Origin: Bacteroidota bacterium
GTDB lineage: Bacteria; Bacteroidota; Bacteroidia; Bacteroidales; Paludibacteraceae
NCBI GenBank assembly: GCA_023459355.1
Contig: JAEWUM010000033.1
Location: 1 to 64,000, forward strand
DNA: 64,000 nt
Reading direction: 5' to 3'
Both the position numbers and the translations under genes were made by a program. This document shows positions 9,867-17,605 of the stretch, piece by piece. The notes below the pieces were generated by a model. The model did not search any database, was not told the DNA's origin, and was given only the letters and a program-made list of their open reading frames with translations. Numbering within the stretch: position 1 is the stretch's first letter; each line of letters opens with the position of its first letter.

Positions 9867-11159
9867 TTATTTCGCGGAAACCTTCGCTTTTCTTGCTTTC
9901 AGTTTTTTTACTTCTTCTTCGAGGGTCGCTATCTCTTTCTCCTGGTGGGTAATTGTTTTCAGTAATTCATTTAACTCTTCATTATCGATACCCGAAGGGA
10001 ACTGAGCATTCACCCGATCCAGAAAATCGGCCAGCACATTCATGTAGTTTACAAAAGCATCGTAAGGCGATTCATACTGACTGCCATATGCTTCTTTGTG
10101 ACTCATATATCGGAGGTGATCGCTGGTCTGCAACATCAGCCAATCGTGCAGCAAAGGCTTGTCGTTGCACATGCGTACCCGTACACCTACGCTATACAGT
10201 TTCTCCAGCGCTTCATGCTGCAAATCATTACCATTCCACGGGCTCAGGTCTTTTTCATGTCCCCACCAGCTAATCGGAAATGGAACCAACAAACTACCAG
10301 TTGGTTCATTTTTTTTACCAATCTCGGATGGAAGAGCAAAACCAATCTGGTGCTCCATTGCATGATAAGGAATGGCCTTCAGAAATTCGAAGATACCCGT
10401 TTCCTGACGTTGTACCATCCCGAAAGATTCATATCCCATCCAGATGTTAAACACTTTTTCTTCTGAAGGCGCCGATGAAATCCAACCGATGAATTTTTCT
10501 GCTGTAAGCGGATAATCTGTCCACGAAGGGCTTGAAAAACGCATGAAAATATCTTCGGATAATTTGCTGTTTCTCACCAGTAATTTCAATTTGTTGAGAT
10601 AGGCATGGGAATATACAAAATTCGGACTTTTCCATCCCATAACATGCTTGGCTTCTTCAATTAAAACGGTTTTGAAACCCATGTCGACAATTTTTTCTCC
10701 GATTTCATCAGAATAGATTAACTCGGCATTTCGAAGGGTAGTCGGACGTTTGCCAAATAAACTTTCAACTTTATCTGCATGCATCTTTACCTGCAATTCA
10801 AACTCATCGGCATCGAAGACCGATGAAAGGGAATGGGCATAAGGTTCAGCCAGGAACTCGATACTTCCTGTTGCAGCCAGTTCCCGGAAACTATCAATTA
10901 CTTCAGGTGCATATTGCTCTAATTGTTCCAGGGCTACACCTGAAATAGAAAATGCACATTTAAATTTGCAGTTCGAACTCCGGATCATATCAGCAATGGT
11001 TCTGTTGGCAGGCAAATAGGATTGTTCGGCCACCATGCGTATTTTTTCTTCTGTCTGAAAATCATCATAATAATAATGATCCTGACCGATCTGGAAAAAC
11101 CGGTATTTTTTTAACCTCAGGGGTTGGTGTATCTGAAAATAAAAACAAATGTTTTTCAT
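9867..11159 (-). CDS. GH57 alpha-amylase-like protein, altered active site
   Basis: A glycoside hydrolase family 57 protein of 430 aa, expected to act on cytoplasmic alpha-glucan. The N-terminal FYFQIHQPLR strand and the TLRNAELIYS segment are family signatures; E146 in NAE is the expected nucleophile. At the place where active GH57 amylases carry an aspartate acid/base (a M-D-Y-E-T-F-G-type motif), this protein reads MGYESFG, so the aspartate is replaced by G242, and the histidine usually following is also gone. It may therefore be one of the amylase-like GH57 homologues that have lost activity. A lysine- and glutamate-rich coiled-coil tail (about residues 400-430) ends the protein. It is the last gene of an operon with a glycosyltransferase and a debranching enzyme. 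Confidence 0.85.
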   Translation of the reverse strand: MKNICFYFQIHQPLRLKKYRFFQIGQDHYYYDDFQTEEKIRMVAEQSYLPANRTIADMIRSSNCKFKCAFSISGVALEQLEQYAPEVIDSFRELAATGSIEFLAEPYAHSLSSVFDADEFELQVKMHADKVESLFGKRPTTLRNAELIYSDEIGEKIVDMGFKTVLIEEAKHVMGWKSPNFVYSHAYLNKLKLLVRNSKLSEDIFMRFSSPSWTDYPLTAEKFIGWISSAPSEEKVFNIWMGYESFGMVQRQETGIFEFLKAIPYHAMEHQIGFALPSEIGKKNEPTGSLLVPFPISWWGHEKDLSPWNGNDLQHEALEKLYSVGVRVRMCNDKPLLHDWLMLQTSDHLRYMSHKEAYGSQYESPYDAFVNYMNVLADFLDRVNAQFPSGIDNEELNELLKTITHQEKEIATLEEEVKKLKARKAKVSAK

Positions 11160-11231
11160 AACCGAATATATTTAATATTTTCTAACTTTATCATCCTCAG
11201 AATTTTATTCTAATCTTTTAAAGGTTCGGAA

Positions 11232-12488
11232 TCAGTATTTCAACACGCTATCGTATATTGATCTGACTTTTAAACCGGCATTATACCATTTAATGTTGTT
11301 GACTTCCTCTCTTCCCTGGTTGCGCAAACTGTTGTACATGGCAGGATATTTTACGATACCATATATGGCATCCGCCATGGCGTCGATATCCCAGTAATCG
11401 GTCTTAATCGCGTGGGTCAGAATTTCAGCACAGCCGGATTGTTTTGATATGATACTCGGCGTTCCGACCTGCATGGCTTCGAGTGGTGAAATTCCGAAAG
11501 GTTCGGATACCGAAGGCATGATGTAAACATCACTTTCTGCAAGCATCTCATGTACCTGATGTCCTTTGAGAAATCCGGTAAAATGAAAACGGTCGGCGAT
11601 GCCTCTTTTGGCGACCAGTTCAATCATGGCATGCATCATGTCTCCGCTTCCGGCCATTACAAAGCGAACTCCATCGGTTTTTTGCAGTACCCTGTGAGCT
11701 GCCTCTACAAAGTATTCAGGACCTTTCTGCATCGTAATTCGACCGAGGAAGGTAACTACTTTGTCCTTTCTTTCTGTTTTGGTGAAAGAGTCAGCATCGG
11801 GAAGCGGTTCTACCGCATTATGTACGGTCGTGACTTTACGTGGATCCTGGTGGTATTTCTCGATTACTGTTCGCCTGGTCAAATCACTTACCGTGATGAT
11901 ATGGTCGGCAACATCCATTCCCCTTTTCTCAATGGAGTAAACGGTTGGATTTACTTTTCCCCTGCTGCGGTCGAAATCGGTTGCGTGCACGTGTATAACA
12001 AGTGGCTTTCCACTGATGTGTTTGGCAAAAACACCGGCAGGATAGGTTAACCAATCGTGAGAATGTATGATGTCAAATTGCATTTGATGGGCCAGCACAC
12101 TCGCAACAGCTTCATAATTTGAAATCTCTTCAATCAGGTTATCCGGGTATTTTCCGGAAAAATTGATACAGCCCAGTTCATCAGTATAAATACGGGTATA
12201 GTCATATTTAATACCATTTCTCAACCAGAAATATTCATCGGGATGCATGAACTTACCTATGCGGTAATTTACATGTTCCCAACTGTTTTCACGCCATACA
12301 ACCGGAACATGACAGGCTCCTGTGATTTTCAAAAAACTCTGATCCTCATCTCCGTGTGGTTTGGGAATCACAAAAGTCAGTTCAAGATCTTTTTGTTCTG
12401 CCATTCCTTTGGTCAGACCGTAGCTGGCTGTGCCGAGACCGCCCAATATATGAGGTGGGAATTCCCATCCAAACATCAATACTTTCAT
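11232..12488 (-). CDS. Glycosyltransferase, glycogen-synthase-like GT-B fold
   Basis: A 418-residue GT-B glycosyltransferase (GT4/GT5 type). The start MKVLMFGWEFPPHILGGLG is the glycine-rich nucleotide-sugar loop of glycogen-synthase-like enzymes, and the C-terminal domain has SVSEPFGISPLEAM, whose E-x7-E pattern binds the nucleotide sugar. HSHDWLTYPAG is also typical. Its place between a glycogen debranching enzyme and a GH57 protein, with only 3 bp to the upstream gene, supports a role in making or remodelling storage alpha-glucan. The three-gene arrangement is common in Bacteroidota. Donor (ADP- or UDP-glucose) cannot be read from the sequence. Confidence 0.88.
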   Translation of the reverse strand: MKVLMFGWEFPPHILGGLGTASYGLTKGMAEQKDLELTFVIPKPHGDEDQSFLKITGACHVPVVWRENSWEHVNYRIGKFMHPDEYFWLRNGIKYDYTRIYTDELGCINFSGKYPDNLIEEISNYEAVASVLAHQMQFDIIHSHDWLTYPAGVFAKHISGKPLVIHVHATDFDRSRGKVNPTVYSIEKRGMDVADHIITVSDLTRRTVIEKYHQDPRKVTTVHNAVEPLPDADSFTKTERKDKVVTFLGRITMQKGPEYFVEAAHRVLQKTDGVRFVMAGSGDMMHAMIELVAKRGIADRFHFTGFLKGHQVHEMLAESDVYIMPSVSEPFGISPLEAMQVGTPSIISKQSGCAEILTHAIKTDYWDIDAMADAIYGIVKYPAMYNSLRNQGREEVNNIKWYNAGLKVRSIYDSVLKY

Positions 12489-12491
12489 CGC

Positions 12492-14432
12492 TTACTCATT
12501 TTCAGGTTTCTTCATCATATTCAACACTCTCAGTATTTCCGAAACACTCATGGCAAATGACATGCCTCCATGCCCCTTGTATGGGGGATTGCCATCAAAT
12601 AATTCGGGAATGGTACCTACGCACAACTCGCTTAATTCTGCTTCATAACCAATCAGCATTCTTTCTATAAATGATTTGCCGCTTTGTTTGTATATCCGGA
12701 GATAGGCGGTCGCGAATACGCCGAAAAACAAGGGCCAAACCGGACCATTATGGTAATTTCTGTTTCGCTCCAGCATACCTCCTACGTAATTCGGCCGGTA
12801 AAAACCGCTTTTGGGACTCAAACTTCGTAATCCTTTAGGAGTGAGTAACTCCCGGGTACAAATGTCAATAATTGATTTTTGTTGAGCTTTTGCTAAAGGA
12901 GAATAAGGTAAGCCGACAGCAAAGAGCATATTCGGTCGAACCTCCATATCTTTATAATTATCAGTTACATAATCATGGAGATAAGTGCCGTTCCAGAAAG
13001 TGCCTAAAAATGCTTCCCTGGATATTTCAGCCTGATAATCCGTTAAATCAGCCAGATTCTCATTGCCGGTAGCTCTTTTTAACTCGGCAACAAATTTCAG
13101 GGCATTGTACCACAAGGCGTTAATCTCAACCACGTAACCGGTACGCGGCGTAATGGGAACCCCGTCTTCCACCGCGTTCATCCAGGTCAATGCCCGTTCT
13201 GTTCCATTGATATACAAAAGTCCGTTGTTATGTAACAACAGATTAGGATGGTTCTGTTTACGGATGAAAGCGATTATGTCAGAGCAAATATCTTCGAATC
13301 TTTTTGCTGCGTCTACGATGGATGTATAAACGGCATACTGCTGAACAGCAGCAATAAACCACAACAAAACATCAGGCTGATCAATTTCCTCAAACTGAAT
13401 GTTTTCGTTTTTTCCGTTTAAAAACTCCCTGATTTCTTCTATTGATGTTTTCATAATGGCATCGAAGTAGTCCATGCGGTTGATGGCCAGCGTACATCCG
13501 GGAAGTGAAAAGAATTGGTCTCTGGCACGTGAACCAAACCAGGGATATCCGGCCAGTAAATACGTTTTATCCCCGATGCGTTTATAAAACTGTTGTGCCG
13601 AATTTTTGAGGGTCGAAAACATGTCGGTTCGCTCGTGCCTTCTGGCCAACTCATCTTCCCATAATTTTTTCAATTTTGCCGGGGATATTTCGGTTATTCC
13701 CGCAGCAAATATGACTGACTCTCCTTTCTTTACCGGCATTTCGAAAGAACCCGGAACCAACAGATCTTCTTTATAATCATATCCGCGTTCCTGTTCTTTG
13801 TAGTATTCAATGTTTTTATACCAGACTGGCTGATGGTTGTACAGGTTTTTTTTCGAGAATTGCATGTGCAGAAATGGATAGCCTTCGTATAACCTCATGC
13901 TGATTCCATTGTTAACCTCAGTGAAGGAAGTATCAGCTCCGCTGTTTTCATGTGTCAGTTCATTTACACTTCGGAATGCCAAAAACGGTTTGAAACGCAG
14001 TGTAGTAGGAGAGTGGGCCTCAAGTAAGGTGTATTTGATGAGAACCCTTGGTTCAAAAGAGACCAGCATTCTTTCTTTTGAAAGGACAACACCACCTACC
14101 CTGTAAACCGTACGTGAAATACTGTTACAGTCGAACTGACGGATATATTTATGACCATTCGGACTGAAACTGTTGCCTTCGTACTTATGGATACCCAGGT
14201 TAAATTCGGCACCGTGTTGGATAACTGTTTCATCCAGAGATGATAACAATACATGATTGGATTTGTCAATTTCGGGTAACGGAATTACAAGCTGACCGTG
14301 ATACTTCCTCGTGTTGCAGTCAATCAGGGTGGTGCTATTGTATGCACCCGCCCTGTTGGTGCGGATCATCTCTTTGGTGAGTGATTTCTCAAGGTTAATT
14401 AACAGGGTTTTGTCGAAATTCAGGTAACTCAT
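12492..14432 (-). CDS. Glycogen debranching enzyme (amylo-alpha-1,6-glucosidase, GH133)
   Basis: A 646-residue debranching enzyme with an N-terminal beta-sandwich (GDE_N type, RAGAYNSTTLIDCNTRKYHG) and a C-terminal alpha/alpha-barrel of the GH133 kind. The LTWMNAVEDGVPITPRTG segment and VEINALWYNALKF are strongly conserved in this family; the aspartate in the first is a likely catalytic residue. It should remove alpha-1,6 branch stubs from glycogen in the cytoplasm. It is the first gene of a three-gene minus-strand operon with the glycosyltransferase (3-bp gap) and the GH57 protein. I see no exact TAnnTTTG box upstream, so the promoter is unplaced. Confidence 0.92.
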   Translation of the reverse strand: MSYLNFDKTLLINLEKSLTKEMIRTNRAGAYNSTTLIDCNTRKYHGQLVIPLPEIDKSNHVLLSSLDETVIQHGAEFNLGIHKYEGNSFSPNGHKYIRQFDCNSISRTVYRVGGVVLSKERMLVSFEPRVLIKYTLLEAHSPTTLRFKPFLAFRSVNELTHENSGADTSFTEVNNGISMRLYEGYPFLHMQFSKKNLYNHQPVWYKNIEYYKEQERGYDYKEDLLVPGSFEMPVKKGESVIFAAGITEISPAKLKKLWEDELARRHERTDMFSTLKNSAQQFYKRIGDKTYLLAGYPWFGSRARDQFFSLPGCTLAINRMDYFDAIMKTSIEEIREFLNGKNENIQFEEIDQPDVLLWFIAAVQQYAVYTSIVDAAKRFEDICSDIIAFIRKQNHPNLLLHNNGLLYINGTERALTWMNAVEDGVPITPRTGYVVEINALWYNALKFVAELKRATGNENLADLTDYQAEISREAFLGTFWNGTYLHDYVTDNYKDMEVRPNMLFAVGLPYSPLAKAQQKSIIDICTRELLTPKGLRSLSPKSGFYRPNYVGGMLERNRNYHNGPVWPLFFGVFATAYLRIYKQSGKSFIERMLIGYEAELSELCVGTIPELFDGNPPYKGHGGMSFAMSVSEILRVLNMMKKPENE

Positions 14433-14725
14433 AGAATTTTATTTATAGGTAATAAAAACGATTGCAATATAATCATAAATCGGGTATTCTGCAATAAGAT
14501 TATCATTGTTTTTTTATGATTTGTGACATAATAAAAGAGATGAGAACCTCTGCTTTGTTAAGAAAAACAGGTGTGATTATAAATCTTAGATGATAGATAT
14601 TGAAACACATATAAGACAACGACTTAATTGTAAACTTTATTTCTTACGAATAACTTCAGTGATAGAAAGACATATAATATGTCCCAAACTTAATTCTCAA
14701 CTTAATTTCAACACACAACTTAAAT
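14433..14725. other. Spacer upstream of the glucan operon
   Basis: An AT-rich stretch of about 290 bp between the debranching enzyme and the terminator before tRNA-Thr. It must contain the promoter of the glucan operon on the minus strand, but no exact -7 box was found. No ORF, repeat or structured RNA was recognised. Confidence 0.6.
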
Positions 14726-14760
14726 GAAAAAGCAGGAAACTTTCAATTTCCTGCTTTTTC
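14726..14760. terminator. Terminator of the acn-gltA-icd operon
   Basis: Perfect 14-bp inverted repeat (GAAAAAGCAGGAAA at 14726-14739, TTTCCTGCTTTTTC at 14747-14760) with a 7-nt loop. It has A- and T-rich flanks on both sides. Read on the minus strand it would terminate icd transcripts after they cross the tRNA-Thr region; it could also work in the other direction. Confidence 0.75.
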
Positions 14761-14774
14761 TTATTGCGTATGAT

Positions 14775-14782
14775 TATTTTTG
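14775..14782 (+). promoter_or_regulatory. -7 box of the tRNA-Thr promoter
   Basis: TATTTTTG matches TAnnTTTG. Transcription would start near 14788, about 24 nt before the mature tRNA. Confidence 0.7.
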
Positions 14783-14811
14783 TTTTTACATTTGCGACGC
14801 AAAAGAAAGCT

Positions 14812-14884
14812 GCCTCTTTAGCTCAGTTGGTAGAGCAAATCATTCGTAATGATTAGGTCGTGGGTTCGAGTCCCATGAGAGGCT
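14812..14884 (+). tRNA. tRNA-Thr (CGT)
   Basis: A complete cloverleaf: acceptor GCCTCTT (14812-14818) pairs with GAGAGGC (14877-14883), the D arm has GCTCAGTTGGTAGAGC, the anticodon loop is TTCGTAA with anticodon CGT (codon ACG, threonine), and the T arm has GGTTCGAGTCCC. The discriminator is T14884 and no CCA is encoded. The gene ends 2 bp from the stop codon of the convergent icd gene, so icd mRNA reading through would be antisense to it. Confidence 0.95.
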
Positions 14885-14886
14885 CT

Positions 14887-16110
14887 TTAAGTTAGCTCCT
14901 TGTCCAGATTGACCTTGATGGCAGCCAAAAAATCCTGCGTGTTCAGGTAGTTCTCCCTTTTTACGCCATCACCATATACCAGTAAAGCCAAATCTTTGGT
15001 CATTTCACCGTCTTCTACCGTTTTAATACAGACTTCTTCGAGTTTTTTACTGAAGTTAATCAACGATTCATTTCCGTCTAATTTGCCCCGGTGTGCCAAT
15101 CCACGTGTCCAGGCGAAAATGGAAGCTATCGGGTTGGTAGATGTTTCTTTACCTTGCTGGTGCTGGCGGTAGTGACGGGTTACCGTACCATGGGCAGCCT
15201 CAGCTTCCACCGTTTTACCATCGGGTGTAACCAATACCGACGACATCAGCCCGAGTGAGCCAAAACCCTGAGCAACGGTATCCGATTGTACATCGCCATC
15301 GTAATTTTTGCATGCCCATACAAAACCACCGTTCCATTTCAGGGCAGAAGCCACCATGTCATCAATCAGTCGGTGTTCGTAAGTAATCCCGGCTTCAGCA
15401 AATTTTGTTTTAAATTCAGTTTCGTACACTTCCTGGAAGATATCTTTGAAACGTCCGTCATAAGCTTTCAGGATGGTGTTTTTGGTCGACATGTAGAGTG
15501 GCCATTTTTTTTCCAGTGCAACCTGAAAGGAAGAACGGGCGAATCCGTAAATAGATTCATCGGTGTTGTACATCGACAAGGCTACACCATCGCCTTTGAA
15601 ATCAAAGACCTCCCACTCCTGTGTTTCACCGTTTTCATTGGTGAAAGTCATCTTCAGTTTGCCTTTACCTTTGATTACCACATCGGTAGCTTTATACTGA
15701 TCTCCGAAAGCATGACGACCTATTACAATCGGCATATCCCATCCGGGTACTAAGCGGGGCACGTTTTTGCAAATAATGGGTTCACGGAAAACGGTGCCGC
15801 CAATGATATTCCTCAGCGTACCATTCGGTGATTTCCACATCTTTTTCAGTCCGAATTCCTCAACACGCGCTTCATCGGGGGTGATGGTCGCACATTTAAT
15901 TCCTACATTATACTGAAGGATAGCATTAGCCGCATCCACAGTCACCTGGTCGTTCGTGGCATCCCTGTTTTCGATACCCAGGTCGTAATATTTAATGTCA
16001 ATATCCAGATAGGGTAGTATAAGCTGTTCTTTGATAAATGACCAGATAATTCTGGTCATTTCATCCCCGTCCAACTCAACAACGGGATTTTGTACTGTTA
16101 TTTTTTGCAT
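14887..16110 (-). CDS. icd: NADP-dependent isocitrate dehydrogenase, eukaryote-like type
   Basis: Oxidatively decarboxylates isocitrate to 2-oxoglutarate. The 407-aa length and motifs (ELDGDEMTRIIW, ATITPDEARV, KSPNGTLRNIIGGTVFREPI, GRHAFGDQYKATD) place it in the homodimeric subfamily related to mitochondrial/cytosolic NADP enzymes and not the E. coli type. The KSPNGTLRN stretch binds substrate and EAAHGTVTRH the cofactor. It is the last gene of the operon acn-gltA-icd, 105 bp after gltA, with a heptad-repeat inverted structure in that gap. NADP use is inferred from the subfamily. Confidence 0.95.
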   Translation of the reverse strand: MQKITVQNPVVELDGDEMTRIIWSFIKEQLILPYLDIDIKYYDLGIENRDATNDQVTVDAANAILQYNVGIKCATITPDEARVEEFGLKKMWKSPNGTLRNIIGGTVFREPIICKNVPRLVPGWDMPIVIGRHAFGDQYKATDVVIKGKGKLKMTFTNENGETQEWEVFDFKGDGVALSMYNTDESIYGFARSSFQVALEKKWPLYMSTKNTILKAYDGRFKDIFQEVYETEFKTKFAEAGITYEHRLIDDMVASALKWNGGFVWACKNYDGDVQSDTVAQGFGSLGLMSSVLVTPDGKTVEAEAAHGTVTRHYRQHQQGKETSTNPIASIFAWTRGLAHRGKLDGNESLINFSKKLEEVCIKTVEDGEMTKDLALLVYGDGVKRENYLNTQDFLAAIKVNLDKELT

Positions 16111-16125
16111 AATTAATATTTAATA

Positions 16126-16213
16126 TAGCGAATAGCTAATAACTATTAGCGAATAGCTGAAAATGAGGTGTATATTTCAGTAAGTCGTTATTCGCTATTC
16201 GTTATTCGCTAAC
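16126..16213. repeat. Inverted heptad repeat between gltA and icd
   Basis: The left part runs GCGAATA, GCTAATA, ACTATTA, GCGAATA (from 16128) and the right part, at 16187-16213, runs TTATTCG, CTATTCG, TTATTCG in the complementary sense. The two arrays of 7-bp units can pair into an imperfect long stem around a central 28-bp loop. The element fills the gltA-icd gap inside the TCA operon, so it would be in the mRNA and could affect icd expression or mRNA stability. Confidence 0.7.
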
Positions 16214-16215
16214 AT

Positions 16216-17577
16216 TTATCTTTTATTCAGTGGCACAAATGGCATCTTTTCTCCAACATTTTTGTATGCCGGACGGATGATGCGTTTGCTGGCGAAATTC
16301 AGTTCCTCAATGCGGTGTGCAGTCCAGCCGGTAACACGCGACATGGCAAACAAGGGTGTATATACTTCTGTCGGTAACCCCATCACGTCATACACAAATC
16401 CTGAGTAAAAGTCAACGTTGGTACAAACCTGCTTGTTGATGTCAGAACCCTTGAAAGTCATAAATGCATTGATGGCTCTTTCCTCCAGCAGTTCAATGAA
16501 AGCAAATTCTTTTTGTCTTCCTTTTTCTTCTGCTAATGAACGGGCAAGCTCCTTCAAAAGGATGGCACGTGGGTCAGAAATAGTATAAACCGCATGACCG
16601 ATGCCATAAATCAGACCACTCCGGTTGTATGCTTCCTTATTAAGCATTTTGTTTAGATAAGTATCAATTTCTTTCACGTTTGTCCAGTCCTTGATAGCTT
16701 CCTTGAGGTGGTCGAACATATCCTTTACTTCGATGTTGGCTCCACCATGTAACGGACCTTTCAAAGAACCGATACCGGCTGCAATCGACGAATAAGTATC
16801 AGTTTGTGTTGAACTGGTTACACGAACCGTAAAGGTAGAGTTATTACCTCCTCCGTGTTCGGCATGTAAAATCAAACACAAGTCAAGCAATTTCACATCC
16901 AGGTCGGTGTAGTTATTCGGACCTTTAATCATGTATAGAAAGTTTTCTGCTAAAGAAGCACCTTCGAGCGGATGACGAATGTGTAAAGAACGACCTTGCT
17001 GACTGTGACGCAGGATATTATAAGCATAGGCGATGATAGTCGGGAATTTAGCAATCAGGTCGATTGACTGACGTACTAAATTATCTCTTGTAATATCATC
17101 AGCCTGTGGGTCGTAGGTGTACATTTCCAGTACGCTACGTGCCAGGATATTCATAATGTCCTGACCTTCCAGTTCCAGAATATTCATCTTCATCTTGGTA
17201 TCCAGCGCCATGGATTCATTCAATATGCTCGAAAACGTTTTCAGTTCTTCTTTGTCAGGTAAGTAACCTGATAAAAGCAAAAAAGCAGTTTCTTCAAATC
17301 CTAGTCGGTTTTCTGCTTCCAATCCATGCACTAAATCTTCGAGGTCAACACCGCGATAGAAAAGTTTTCCGGGTATGGGTTTTAAGCCTCCTTCAGGAAG
17401 CCTTTCATAACCCACAACATCACCTACTTTTGTAAGGCCAACCAATACTCCTGTATTGTCTTCATTTCTCAAACCACGCTTCACATTGAATTGGGTGAAT
17501 AGTTCTTTGTCAATGCGGCTGGTTGTTTTTACTGTCTCTGATAATTTATAAATCAGAAAATCCTTCTTTTTACCCAT
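16216..17577 (-). CDS. gltA: Citrate synthase
   Basis: Condenses oxaloacetate with acetyl-CoA. The catalytic histidines lie in LILHAEHGG and GIGHAVYTISDPRA, and the catalytic aspartate in FYSGFVYDVMGLP. The protein is 453 aa and has about 30 extra N-terminal residues (MGKKKDFLIYKLSETVKTTSRID) ahead of the conserved fold, followed by a variant N-terminal region (GVLVGLTKVGDVVGYE) unlike the E. coli enzyme, as often seen in anaerobic Bacteroidota. The 28-bp gap to acn and the same strand show that it is the second gene of the TCA operon. Confidence 0.95.
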   Translation of the reverse strand: MGKKKDFLIYKLSETVKTTSRIDKELFTQFNVKRGLRNEDNTGVLVGLTKVGDVVGYERLPEGGLKPIPGKLFYRGVDLEDLVHGLEAENRLGFEETAFLLLSGYLPDKEELKTFSSILNESMALDTKMKMNILELEGQDIMNILARSVLEMYTYDPQADDITRDNLVRQSIDLIAKFPTIIAYAYNILRHSQQGRSLHIRHPLEGASLAENFLYMIKGPNNYTDLDVKLLDLCLILHAEHGGGNNSTFTVRVTSSTQTDTYSSIAAGIGSLKGPLHGGANIEVKDMFDHLKEAIKDWTNVKEIDTYLNKMLNKEAYNRSGLIYGIGHAVYTISDPRAILLKELARSLAEEKGRQKEFAFIELLEERAINAFMTFKGSDINKQVCTNVDFYSGFVYDVMGLPTEVYTPLFAMSRVTGWTAHRIEELNFASKRIIRPAYKNVGEKMPFVPLNKR

Positions 17578-17605
17578 TGTATTATTGTTTTATTAATTCC
17601 TAATA

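Noticed and set aside
9953..10466. Two plus-strand ORFs of 106 and 122 residues
   Set aside because: Both are antisense to the GH57 gene and show no protein-like features.
11550..12050. 166-residue plus-strand ORF
   Set aside because: Antisense shadow of the glycosyltransferase gene.
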